NCBI GenBank assembly: GCA_949316235.1
Contig: OX438751.1
Location: 7,960,413 to 8,024,412 of the forward strand
Direction of reading: 5' to 3'
DNA from: Oegoconia quadripuncta
Lineage: Eukaryota > Arthropoda > Insecta > Lepidoptera > Autostichidae
Length of the DNA: 64,000 nt
Part shown: piece by piece, positions 31,794 to 43,600 of the stretch
Layout of the letters: each line of letters opens with the position of its first letter
Position numbering within the stretch: the first letter of the stretch is position 1
The notes under the pieces: generated by a model
Seen by the model: only the letters and a program-made list of their open reading frames with translations
Databases searched by the model: none
Told to the model about the DNA's origin: nothing
Program-made: the position numbers and the translations under genes

Positions 31794-34683
31794 TTATGTT
31801 TGTTTATTTTTGTCTTTAATGTTATTATCTACTTCATCCTTTTCATTGATCAATATTGCAGGTTGCTCTTCACTATTTTCTTCACTAGATGTTTGTTCAT
31901 CCTTGTCTAATGCAAAATCCTTTTGAATCATATTGAAAAATAAATTTTCTCTGATACAAGCTTTTTTGATATAAGCTATTTCTTCAAAATTAAGTCCTTC
32001 TGGAAGTGTCAATTTGCATAAATTAACATTCTCTTTAAAATTCAGTATTAATTTGTCAACTTCTTCTTTAAAGTTTTCAGATAGTAATTCCAATGACGGT
32101 CCAGCTATCTTTGCCATTATAAGTTTAGACTGGTTGCAGGAGTCTCGCGTTCTTTTTAGTAATTCATATTCTTCACTAATTTCTTTATTTTCTGGACATA
32201 ACTTCATAGCCCTTTTTAACCTCTTTTCGGCTGCATCAAACTGGCCTATCATTCGTAGAGCTTTTGCATTCTGAAAAAGTACTTTAGCGTTGTTCCATAG
32301 ACTATTGAGTCTATTCAGCTCATTACATGCTACACAAACTTTCAATGGTTGCCTAATCAAGTTATTACAAACAGCTAAGTTTGTGTATAACTTTTTAAGC
32401 ATACACTCTTGTTTAGCCTCCTCTTGTTCATCTGCTAGACGGCATTTATGCAACATAAAAACAGCTTTCCTAAACAATTGTATTGCAGCTGTGTAATTAT
32501 TTGTCTTGTAAAGTGTAACTCCAGATCCATATAACATTTTAACATCATGGAGTACCCTTTGAAATATATTAGGTTCTGCAAAATCTATATTTCTGTAAAC
32601 ACAAAAATAAATTGATTACATTGTGTAAATATTGTGAAAAATGAATGATAATCAATAAATAAATTACCTTGTGTCATTAGAATAAATACATTGTACTCAA
32701 TTTATGTATCAATGCAAAATTAATGTATTGCCTTTTTGTACAATAAAGCGTTTACAAACAAACAAACAAACATAATAAACAAATGAATACTCACCCTTCT
32801 TTAGGAGTCAAAATACTCTTTAAAAGTTTTATATAGAATGCACAGTTTGCTTTAGCTTTGATTCTAGGTGGAATTCCTAGTTCGCCATACATAACTTTGT
32901 ATGATAGGTGAAAAACTGACATTTCACCCACTAACATAGATTCAATGGCTATGTGTAGGCCTGGTAACAATCCACTGTCCTGGAGGTTGACAACCTAGAA
33001 TATTGAAAAATTGACTAAAATGAATTATTTATTATTCAATCAAATTCTTCAATAAAATCAGACCTACATTTAAAACATATACATTATGTACATCAGCACT
33101 GAGGGACCTCACTGGAAATTTATGAAATAAATTACGGACTTAATAGTAATAAAAAAAAAAAACAATTAAGTAGAACAAGTCTTGGAATTCATAAAGGGAG
33201 CCCTCAGTTTAGTCCGTCAGTTTTGAATATGTACATAATTTAATTAATTTATCAATCAATAATCTAACTTCATATCTCTTTAGCTTCCTACCAACTTTAT
33301 TAAGTATTATGTAAGTACCAGAGAAGAGTAGAGATGACCAGTCTCTTCTCAGGTGTGATGTAAAAGGCCACTAAGAGGTCCTGATTATTACAGCAGAGAT
33401 CAGTGATGTACAGCAGTGCCATTGGTGCAAAGCTAGCAAAATGTCTGTGATTACCTAGCATAGCTAAGGGCATACTCTCCCATGGAAAGTGATGCAACCC
33501 ACACCACATAACCGCATTCATATACAGCAATACTACTTATATCATAGGCTGATGTTGAAAGGATATGCTATGAATATGGAAAAACCAGAGATGGACCAAA
33601 TTGAAAGTCCATATTAAATGCACCTCCAAGACATCAGGTTCAAGCGGGATATGATGACCCCAATCTACTGAATCCACTATTATCAAAATGTGCTTCCATC
33701 GAAAGATCTCCCTCAGAAAAGTTTGTAAATCATTTGGAGGATTGTTATTTGGTAAAAACTAATATAGTTGAATATTTTGATGTTTCACTTCAGTGTTATT
33801 GTAAATCGAGTCTAACAATAGGTTTTGTTTTCAGCGAATACTATTGCTGATAGGCTTTTTTCAGCTTGCAGGGCTGGGGGGAATTGCACGGGTGTCCTCT
33901 GCTCAATATCTTAACCAGTGAGGTCGCCAAGTGCTCGAGCACTCTACCCAATACGTAAAATCAAACATGAATAGAATCTATGTGTCAATAGATTGCAAAC
34001 AATGAGAAATCTAAGAGAACTCACTATCGACTGGCATAACATTAGTTAATTGGAAACAATTATTTGTTCCACCCACAGCCTGCCTCATCATGTGACATCT
34101 TGGGTTGATTGCATATGACATTTCCACTCTCATTTCCTTGGGTGTCCTTCATTGCATAAATAAGCTAATAATTCTCTAAGCTGCCTGCTACTAACAGACA
34201 ACAAAAGAGTTTAGTTGCATGATTTATCTAGTAATGAAGGTTGAAATATTGTCATACGTACCAATGGTTTATCAGCCCTTTTGACATCGAAAGGTTCCAA
34301 TTCATTTTCCCAATAGCCAGAAAATGCAATATAAACTGTACAGCCTTTGTGTAAAGGCAGCCCACCTCCTTCCTCAAGGATCATTTTCTTCACCAGCCCA
34401 GCCTCATCCACTGGCACTGTTTGCTGTTTTAAAACTTCTAAAGATTTTATAGGTTTTCCAATGAAGTCCACTGTTTTTGCTGAGGCCTTTACTGTTTCAT
34501 GTTCATTGTTATCATAATCTTCATTAATGTGTAATACTGATCCTGTTGTAAGTAGTTGCCTGTAAAACGGAAAATGCTTTGCGATACTTATCTACTTAAA
34601 ATGCGTTTTTTTTTTATGTTTACAAACATTACAAACCTCAAATCCAAACCATTTTCTAAAGCAAATTCTCCTTTAGATCCCAT
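31794..34683 (-). CDS. shu: Shutdown/FKBP6-type TPR co-chaperone of the piRNA pathway
   Basis: Exons on the minus strand: 34637-34683 (start MGSKGEFALENGLDLR), 34262-34559, 32795-32994 and 31794-32592, all in phase with GT-AG boundaries; 447 aa, close to fly Shutdown. An FKBP fold (roughly residues 75-175: GGLPLHKGCTVYIAFSGYWE, LLPGLHIAIESMLVGEMSVF, KVMYGELGIPPRIKAKANCA) is followed by about three TPR units. The TPRs include LYGSGVTLYKTNNYTAAIQL, KKLYTNLAVCNNLIRQPLKV and AKALRMIGQFDAAEKRLKRA. The tail is acidic. The FKBP pocket departs from active isomerases (for instance the highly conserved VFD-type motif is not intact), as expected for an inactive FKBP6. In the family the TPRs bind Hsp90 and the protein helps load Piwi proteins in germ cells. 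The gene is intact. Its neighbours are transposon remnants. Confidence 0.88.
32700..32775 (+). repeat. LINE 3' tail with AAAC microsatellite in shu intron
   Basis: TTTTTGTACAATAAAGCG followed by (AAAC)n, the same terminus seen inverted at 2749-2790. It lies between exons 3 and 4 of the FKBP6 gene. Confidence 0.45.
32995..34261. other. shu intron 2, no gene recognised
   Basis: 1.27 kb between exons 2 and 3. A minus-strand ORF at 33300-33530 and the block at 33800-33960 look like eroded repeats but match no family I can name. Confidence 0.35.
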
Positions 34684-35489
34684 TATATTATAATTTATCC
34701 TCTCATAGGCACAAATCAATTACGTGCACAAATTAATCTCCGTGGCGGCTAAGAACTAGCACGCAGGGGGACGGCAAGGGTTTACTCATATAATTATCGT
34801 CTCTCACGTATCTCTGGAAGAAATAGGTTAGAAATTACGAATGTCGATGGGGCGAAAAAAACACTATTGGACACTTCGTCTTGGACAACTAGCAAGAAAG
34901 CCGAACGAAAGAAACAAAGAGGATCACTCACTACATTTAGAAAGAAACCGACAGACATGGCACGGAGTAATGTGCTTTACTGACATAAAAAATAATGTGT
35001 GTTTGCACTTTACAAAAAGAACCATGTGAATCAACCGCCAAATCTCGGAGATATCAGTGTACATACATAAAAAAAAATACACCCCGAATACAGAACCTCC
35101 TCCTCTTTTGAAGTCGTTTAAAAATATATATTACCTGCCTATGGCCAATAATGGGTTCTGCAAAAAGTAAGAGTATACTACTCACAGATCATTAATACTC
35201 CTAACGGATACTACTACTCACAGAATTTAGTACTTCTAGCGGGCTTACTACACAGAACATTATTACACCTAGCGGCTTACTACTTCCGGGGTATTATAGG
35301 GTACTCTTTGACTACTCTTAACATGCTCTTAAAGTTTGTGGTAGGCAAGGATCCCGTAGATTTTGTTTTATACTCTTTGCTACTAACGAGTATATTATTT
35401 TTTTTAGTCCCTTGTTTCGTTCACTTAGTGAACAGGCTAAGATCATTAGACCATGCTGCCTCGTCTTCAGTATTTTAATTTTTTTTAGT
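34684..35489. other. Upstream region of shu, no gene recognised
   Basis: It presumably holds the shu promoter; no TATA box or initiator could be assigned. At about 35170-35290 there are degenerate short repeats around TACTACTCACAGA and CTAGCGG. Confidence 0.35.
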
Positions 35490-35895
35490 TTTATTCACTC
35501 GTCTCGGAGTAGGCAAAGGGATCTAAGCCCATACAGCCATGTTTTATTTCTGTTATTTCTTCAGTTTAAAAGTCAGTCTCAGTCAAAACAAGTAATTCGT
35601 CGTATACTTGGCGTATACAGAGTCTAATCACGGTCAAGTCATTCTTCAGTAAAGTGGCAGAATGCTTTACAAAAGATTTTGGTGGCTTCTTTGTCCCACC
35701 CGAACTTTAATTTACACTTCCCTTCAATTATACACAATCACTGACTTTTGTTGTACAATGTTCTGCCATTCAATAGCTTCAAAACTCAGAATGCATTACT
35801 AAGCTTCAAAAATCATTATAAGAAGTAAAAACAAAAATGCAATATCACTCTCTGAGTTCCCGCCAAAAAGCCTTACTGGACTCAACTCAAATGCC
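35490..35895 (-). repeat. Dispersed repeat C, single copy
   Basis: Reverse complement of the 7730-8565 tandem units: shared blocks include CAAGTAATTCGTCGTATAC, TCATTCTTCAGTAAAGTGGC and AGAATGCTTTACAAAAGATT. It ends beside the second P-like element. Confidence 0.5.
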
Positions 35896-35973
35896 TGTCA
35901 TAAAAAGGAGAAATACGTACTTCTAGACTTTAGTAACTTATTAGTAATCTGTGCTTCTAGGGTGTGTTCATGC

Positions 35974-36852
35974 CATGGACTTATTATTTAAACAGGACTG
36001 AGTACTCGCCGCTGAAAAACGAGCCGAGCAGGATGTGTAACGTAGAGGCCGTTTGTCTCTGTCTAACAGGGTGACCACAATATATTTGTTACTTGGGACA
36101 AATGTTGTAATAAAATATTTGTCAAAAAACTTTGGCGTTTTGACATTAGCCGGCGTGAGCCATTTATTTCGCATTTCTTCATTTTTTGGGAAACTGCAAT
36201 AATAGTACAACAGTCAGGACCCTAATCAATCACACATATTTCACATATTTCGACTCATTTCAAGAACTCATGGGCATCCTACTTCTTTGATTTACAAAAA
36301 TATTATTTTTAGCTTACCTGTGGAAAGATATGTTGCAACCACCATAGGATTCACTTGGGCAAGTATAAACGCAACACTTTTTCACCATTTTACTCCTTTT
36401 ACTTGTTATAATATAACAAATACTTTAAAAAACTTTTAATGCAAAGAAAATTCAAAATCACACCGAACCGCCATGACATGACATGCTTTTCAGGGTTACC
36501 ATAAAAATAACAAAATCGAAATAAAAATGTATGTTTTCTGTTTGATTTAAGAATATATGAAAAGAAATTAATGCGAATGTTATTTGTTTATTTATAATTG
36601 TTAAAATAACATAAAAATATAAGTGTTTCAATGGAATTTTTGAGTAGCCAAAACTGTTGATCATAATCATTTTTTTTGCTGGCAAGATGTAAGAACGAGA
36701 CACACGGCCTCCGTTATTTCTATCTCTCTCGGCTCGGATTTGCCTTTGTGTATGGTGCATCCAATTTAATACCTTATTGCGTTGACATAGTGATCATTTT
36801 CCTAAATGATTCTTTTGATAGTTATCAGTCCTGTTTAAATAATAAGTCCATG
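35974..36852 (-). mobile_element. Non-autonomous P-like DNA transposon, 879 bp (copy 2)
   Basis: Same length as copy 1 at 4980-5858, opposite orientation, near-identical (two substitutions noticed). It has its own 8-bp target duplication GTTCATGC (35966-35973 and 36853-36860) and 28-bp perfect terminal repeats. The THAP-type exon 1 reads on the minus strand from the ATG near 36388. Different target duplications show the copies arose by independent transposition, not segmental duplication. Confidence 0.8.
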
Positions 36853-36899
36853 GTTCATGCACTTTCGACCGCGTTTTTGACGGAATACTAGGGTCCGAC

Positions 36900-37000
36900 A
36901 TCAAAGAGGACCACATTACGGCACTGGCGGGACCTCAGCGAGTGATGTTGCATTTTGTTTTTACTTCTTGTTTGTGCATTCTGAGTTCTGAATCAATGCC
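36900..37000 (+). repeat. Fragment of dispersed repeat C
   Basis: GGCGGGACCTCAGCGAGTGA, TTGCATTTTGTTTTTACTTC and TTTGTGCATTCTGAG correspond to the start of the 8149-8565 unit. Confidence 0.4.
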
Positions 37001-37353
37001 TTAGATACATTTCCATTTAAGATTAAATTATCACATTAAATTCAAGCTGTTACAAACTCTAATATGAAAAGCTTGCTATTATAATCTAAGCTTGCTAATA
37101 ATCTAAACTAATGTGTCGTCAAAAGTAATATTCAAATAAGTTTTATCTTGGTCCCGACCTGAGGTAGAAAACATTTAAATACTTTCGGTACTTACTGCAT
37201 ATATTAATTTCAGTGTTGGAAATAAATCATCAAACACTAACTTCTAACTCTTTTCTTATTCAATTTAAGTTTGATTAGATGTCGACTAGACGGCTGATTG
37301 GTCTAGCTAGTGGGATAGTGATCTTGCTAGAGGTATTAGTATTCTGTGGGTAG
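37001..37353. other. Unassigned AT-rich DNA
   Basis: No gene or recognisable element was seen. Confidence 0.3.
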
Positions 37354-37490
37354 TGACCCTTTTTTTATGCACAACGGGTTAGCGTTTGACCTCAATCACA
37401 CCTTGATATTACGTAAAGATGAGGCTGAAGGTGGAAGTGCTTTTATTCGGAACCCAAGCTCATTTGGGGGACCCAGAACACAATGTTAAA
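37354..37490 (-). repeat. SINE family B 3' part
   Basis: TTTTTTTATGCACAACGGG, ATGAGGCTGAAGGTGGAAG and CTCATTTGGGGGACC match the 3' half of the SINE at 11741-12054 in reverse orientation. Confidence 0.45.
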
Positions 37491-37726
37491 AATATCCTGC
37501 CTTCGAAACCAACGGATGCGAAATATATGCGTGCTGAACGGGTTACTGAGCGGAAAGGGGTTATATATTACGAACGGAAGATGTTTCGATGGGTAATTTT
37601 TTTTTTTACAATATTTTGAACCATGGTTACGGTTCTACTGACAATACCTAAAAACCCTTTTTAAGTTTAGTACCCCCTTTCCGACTAAACTTGTTTAAAT
37701 ATTTATATAGGTATGTTTATCCGTTA

Positions 37727-38248
37727 TACAGGGCGAATTTGAATTCGTGTAATTCCTCTTAACTGGTGACGCCACTCTTCCTATTTTTCCCTTTCTTTCC
37801 CTAAGGAACCATAGCCGAATTCGACCATGAAATTTTCGATTACCCAAAGTAAACCATTCTGAATGAAACCTCGTTTAATATGGAAGCTAAACAATTTTCG
37901 GCCGGTGTCTCCACTAGGAACCATAGCCAAATTCAGCCGAAAATTGTTTGACTTCTTTATTAATATTTCGAATTTACTGTCCTTATACCAAAAGGTTACA
38001 TGGAAGAGATCGCTTTTAGTGATAAGGTCGCCAAATTGTACATTCTATTCTTACCACTTTTCTGAAACTGTATTTTCTTTTCTGTCATGCAATAAAGTGT
38101 ATTTGTATTGTATTGTGGTTTCAGAATGGTGTAGTTTGTATGGCTAATAGAAAACTTTTTGATCGAATTCGACTATGGTTCCTTGGAGAAAGTTGTTGTA
38201 ATCAAGAATGGCGTCACTGGAATTACACAGATTCAAATTCACCCTGTA
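37727..38248. mobile_element. MITE-like element with CAGGG termini
   Basis: The left end TACAGGGCGAATTTGAATTC and the right end, reverse-complemented, TACAGGGTGAATTTGAATC are inverted repeats of about 30 bp. A second internal inverted pair (GGAACCATAGCCGAATTCGA and TCGAATTCGACTATGGTTCC) sits inside. A LINE 3' tail (37990-38118) has inserted in the middle. Confidence 0.6.
37990..38118 (+). repeat. LINE 3' tail nested in the CAGGG MITE
   Basis: GGAAGAGATCGCTTTTAGTG, ATAAGGTCGCCAAATTGTAC and a terminal AATAAAGTGTATTTGTATTG match the tail family at 2749 and 45545. Confidence 0.5.
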
Positions 38249-39499
38249 TGTATGTATACCATTCATAATTCTCTGCCTATATACCTCTTTATGTAGGTAT
38301 TCATAGTACTGGGTTATATGGTCATAGTAGATATTTGGATTACATGGTCGGTGGTGTAAGAACACAAGAATAATAAATAATACGAGTACATTATGGTAAA
38401 TGTCCGTAGTAATTTATTTATATTTTTCACACTCGACGAAAAGTACGGGTGTGTGTATGTGGGTTGTGTGTGCCCGGTTTTCGTCCGGACTTATCCGTGT
38501 AATGCGTAGTCCGATTGGAGTTCGTTTTTTTTTATATTAAAGACTAAACGAGGGGAGAGGTTTTAGCCATGTTTAATGGAAATCAGTTAAGCCGTTTCGA
38601 ACCTATTTAACCTTTAACGTGGTTGGTTTGGTCTACCTGGATAATATAAATATTCGTTTTCTCGTAGCTTTTTTTTTATTTTCCATTTATAATATATATT
38701 TATTTTTCTTAATTTGTTGGCTCAGTATTCAAGGGATTTAACAGTACTAATATTCCTCCAAGGTAAGCCCTTTCGCTTTGCATTTATACTATTATATAGC
38801 TGATATTAGTGAGGATATAGTTGGCGATGATGTGATGGATGATATTATGATGATGGATATGATTATTATGTATATAAAGATATCGTTGAATTTGGATAAG
38901 ATAATGGCTGATCACATCTACGGGTTTCCTAATGTACCTAAATCGGTTCAATACTTTAGATGTGAAGATATCATAGCAATCATACAGACAGACGACGACG
39001 GTGATAATGATATCATATTCCTACCTAATAGTGTTTGTCCTCGTGGCAAATTTAATTCAAATCGGTTCAGTAATTTAGACGTGAAAGTATATGAAACGAC
39101 AGGCAAATTTAAACTAACTTTTGCTTTAACAAAGGCGAAGCTGTATGAGACGGCGGGCTTACAGATGATTATGATTAATATGATGTGATGACGAAATTGG
39201 TAGTAGGCAGTGTCATAATGACAAACACGGAATTTATTTGCAACACTGATTATCTTGGTAACTGGGGAGCTATTATCTACTAGCTGCACCCTGTATAATA
39301 TTCTTTAAGGTGGTCGGTAGTCCAATTTGACAAATGAAGCTCTATTTTTGGTCAAACAAATGTGACAGTTAGCACTAAAGTTCATTTTCATTGAAGTTCA
39401 GACGCCAATAGAATTACAGTTGACAAAATTACCAGTAAATGACAAGTTTGTGAATATGACGACTTTCTCCGACTCTTATTATGATAATTGTAATATTAT
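38249..39499. other. Repeat-derived DNA, no gene recognised
   Basis: A 136-aa ORF (38778-39188) contains two diverged copies of one stretch (AAATCGGTTCAATACTTTAG and AAATCGGTTCAGTAATTTAG). It shows no known domain and lacks flanking splice or promoter signals. The block 38420-38660 resembles spacer sequence of other repeats. Confidence 0.3.
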
Positions 39500-40165
39500 T
39501 AGGAGCCTGTCCCACTGTTAGGCAAAGGCCTCCCTCCTCCCTCTCCACGCCTCTCTGTCCCAGGCTTCTTCTTACCAATTGTCGAGGAACTTATCCAGCT
39601 CGTTCCGCCATCTTCTTTTCGGTCTGCCACGACGCCTTCTTTCTAACGGTGGACTCCGAGTGGTGATGATTTTGGCATTTTAGCTAAGGATGACAAACAT
39701 GCCACCCAGTCCCACTTAGGTTGGACCAAAAGCTCCTCCAGGCATTTTCAGTGCGTCTCGCTAATCTCTTTATCTTCTCTCTCTCTTATATTTAAAGAGC
39801 TATGCTCTTGTCGGTGGAGTCCTGTCTACACTTCTCTACATTCCGCCTTTTCTTTGATTTCCTGATACACCACGGCATTTACTTTTTCTTTCTCTTTATC
39901 TTGTCGTGCCTGAAAAGACTATTTGGCCCGGTAAATGTACCTCGCCATTCTCTCGCCATCTATTTCGCCTGCTGTTTGTGATAAGCTTGATCTTCAACAT
40001 ATTCATCTTCAGTCCAACCTCAAGACTTTTCGTGTATCGTTCCTGTAGCATGAGTTCTAATTCTGATGCTGTCGATGGGAACAGGATGATGTCGTCGGCG
40101 AACCTGAGATTAGTTAATCTCTTTTCGCTGACCACAACGCTCCTTCCATTCCATCCAGCCGCCAA
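39500..40165 (-). pseudogene. LINE reverse transcriptase C-terminal fragment
   Basis: On the minus strand from 40165: EKRLTNLRFADDIILFPSTA, the RT catalytic block with FADD in place of YADD, then ELMLQERY and LEVGLKMNMLKIKLI. After a frame change near 39660 the conserved tail RRRGRPKRRWRNELDKFL appears, followed by a stop and AWDREAWR. This RT-plus-tail order is that of RTE-like lepidopteran LINEs. Truncated and frameshifted. Confidence 0.65.
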
Positions 40166-40659
40166 TTGCCAATTGTAATAAATTTATCAACAAAAATAGG
40201 TAAGATTAGGTACTTATTACTATTTTACCCGACTACTCCAGAGTAGACGTTTGAGAAGACGATCAACCACGAAATGTTATTTATGAGACTTGATCACGCG
40301 GCATGACGCGCGCATCAAGCCGACCACACTTTCTACGTGCTTTAAATCCCTTATTTCTCCCATTAGTTTAGAGCAGTCGAGTTTTTGATTTTTACTTGTG
40401 AGTTTATATGTGTAAGGCTACTTAAACTTGTCCTATTTTAATAGGGAAAATGTTTCATAAAAGATCTGTGCTCAATTATTTCTCTTCTTTATTTTCTTAA
40501 AAACTACAAAGACGAAAAAGGTTTTACAAAGAGCTTTTATAAAATATTCAAATATTTTACCATAAATTAGGTACCTACGACTCTGCTATGTGAACTGAAA
40601 TTATCTACACAAATATAACCACTTCATTTAAATTATCTACGTTAAAATTAATCTAATTG
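40166..40659. other. 3' flank of the myosin gene
   Basis: AT-rich. A minus-strand AATAAA at 40488-40493 is the best candidate polyadenylation signal, about 170 bp past the stop. Confidence 0.35.
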
Positions 40660-43600
40660 TTAATTATGATGAGTTTGTGACTGTTTCACCGACTGTCGTA
40701 ATACAGCAATGTAAGATGAAATAAGATCATCCATTTTATAGCCCAGAGATGTTTCACAGAGGATCTTCGTGCCTCGAAGTACGTTGCCCATTGTCATGTG
40801 GAAGAATGTGTTCCCAGAAGACCAGTTGGATAGTTGAGAGAATGGATGGGTAACTAGAACATCCTGAAAATTAAATGATTGTTTTATTAATTTAGAATAA
40901 TAAGAATGAGTGAGAGATATAGTGTTTAAATTGTTTTAAACAGATGTTTAGATACTATAATCGCTACTTACTCGACTCTGAGGATGTATTATACTGACGC
41001 CATTCTTATTAATTCCTATAACAACCATTTCCGGATATGTGGGATCGGAAGTCTGTTTAACTTCAAAGAAAGCAGTGCCAAATGTAGGCAGTATGTAGAT
41101 TTTCTTTAAAAATTGTTCCTTAGCTTCGCTTTCCGTCATGACACCATGTTTTAAATAAGCTGCATTTATAGTTGATTTCCAGAGTGCATTCGATTGTATT
41201 CTAAGCATATCAGAAGGAATGAAATCATCCAGCATCTCCGTAATTTGCGGTAGTGCGGATTGATCAGTGCCAAATCTAGCTCTGTAAATGAGAGCTGCTA
41301 AATCGATAAGGTCCTGTTTAGCTGTTTTGTGGTAACCGCGCAAGTATTTAGGCAGCTCTTGCGGGAAGTAGAATATCTGATCAGCGTTCTTATCTTTACC
41401 AGGAAGTGTATTGATCCAAAGTTTCTTCATGAAGAATATCTGGTAATTCATTTGCAATTGGGCCTCAGCTGGTGAATAAATTTATTGATTAGACAGATTT
41501 TGCGGATATTTATAAAATATATATACTACGCAGTCAGGTGTGTAAATTTTGGGATGTATCTTAAGTACCTTTGTCAGTGATAGAACAAAATACCGATTTG
41601 TGAAAAAAGAGAAATATGTCTTATATTTCTTTTTTTTAACAAATCGGTAGCTTGCTTTCGGTGTAGTAAGGTATTTAGTTCTAACACCTACGATATTCAA
41701 TGAAAATTGTGAAACGCCTGTAAACTTCATCAAGATACTAAGATCTACTAAAACAATTGTGTTTTTTTAATAATCAATGGATTCTGCAGTGATCTCCAAA
41801 ACTTCAATTTGAATTTAGAGTGCTGTAAACGGTTTCCGATTTGAAGTTTACTCTAAATCAATTCACTTTAGGTTTTAGAGATCAAAACCTATTCCATAAA
41901 GCCATCTAAGACATATTGGTGTCGATTCGGTTGTACGCAAACTAAACTAAAACCAATTTTAAAGTGGCCCTGTCTTTTTTTCTCTGGAACAATATAACGT
42001 GACAGCACCAGTCTAAATCTGCTTTTAGTTCGTATGCAATCGAACGACACCATTATTAGCGAAATTTAGTCGCGATCTAAAATAATCACGTTTAAAATTA
42101 GAGAGTAGGTTTTTCCAGATTTAGTGGGCTATCCTACAGCCCAAAAAGTATAGAGGTACAAAAGCCTTTCCTAACACGTTTTATTTTGAATTTAAGGTAC
42201 CTATAAATTATATATTTATAGTGAAAAATAATGCCTAACCTAAAATTTTTTTTTATATTTTTTTTAAGATAAGACTTCATTCTAGTAACTATTAAATATC
42301 AATGGCATCATTGCATTGTAATCTCCATTTTTGATTGTAATCGAAAATCTAAAATTATTTTGATAGAAGAGAACTTTTTTAAAAGAATGTTGCCATTTTC
42401 CCATTATAGATAAAGAAACGTAATTAACCAAAGCCTGTACAAATACGCAATTTTGGAGTCAAAAACAAAAGACAACTTAAATTATAAAATGCGGTAAAGG
42501 AATTCCATAATGATTATTAATGATTAACAAACATAAAAAAACCTGTTCTGAAGAAAAATATCTGATTTTGACTATGGCAATACAGTACATCAATTAATTT
42601 AGGCCTCCCTATGATATGTCTAAACCATCTCTAAATTTAGCGATAGATGTATTTCAGAATAGCACATTTTAGGAAATTAATTTAAAATTAGAGATTTTTC
42701 TATTTAGATTAGTTTAGCGATTGCACGTCAGAATCGACACCATGACCATGTTATATTTTCTAAAATGGTTTATAATTGAATACAGGGAATTTTTTGTAAA
42801 ATACAAGGAAGTTGATGATTTTTTAGAAAATAGTTACAGGAGTGTATCTTTTGCAACGCAATGAAGTTTACAGAGTGGTAATTTTAATGTAATGTTGTAT
42901 GTTTAATAACTGTACTGTACTATAGTATAGTTAGGTTATACCTAAAGCAACCAATTCGTCATCATTTTAGGCAACATTTCTATTATATCACTTGTAGGTA
43001 CTTTATCCATGTGCAAAACATTAAGAAGTTTAATAGATACTTACCACCACGAAGAGGCCGTGTCTGCTTCATCCATTCCACAAGTTCGTGGATAAAATCA
43101 AAGAAGTAGTAATTTTCAGGGACAGAGAATACTTTGTTTGCAATTTTCACAAATAAATTGAATCCATCGCTATTCTTCAAACTTAACCTTCCAGTTATCT
43201 GTTCACATAGATCTTTGGCTCTTGTAGTAGAGTCCACTTCAAAAGCTTCATCGGTATCATCAGGGAAGTACACTTTGTGATATATTTGCATACTTCTGTG
43301 TTGTATAGCTTCTACCTCTACGATATATGGCGCGTACATTCTCGGGCCTGTCTTTTGTATTCTGAACACACGTTTTAAACAATCCTTTGCTATTGGGTGA
43401 GGCCGGGTCTTGAGGAATTCCACTAGTTCTTTATTTAGTATCTGGCCACAAGCGAAGACGCCAGTCACAAGCCACATTAATTCCCATCCTCTTTCTTCAC
43501 TGAGTTGTATTCTATTATTTGTCAGTTGTTTCATAATTTGGCAATATATTTCATCTCGTAGACCGGGTTCTGATACGGCCGCTCTAAATATCTCGTCGGT

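Noticed and set aside
38778..39188. 136-aa ORF as a novel gene
   Set aside because: It contains a diverged internal duplication and AT-rich codons. It has no recognised domain and lies in repeat-rich DNA with no promoter or polyadenylation context.
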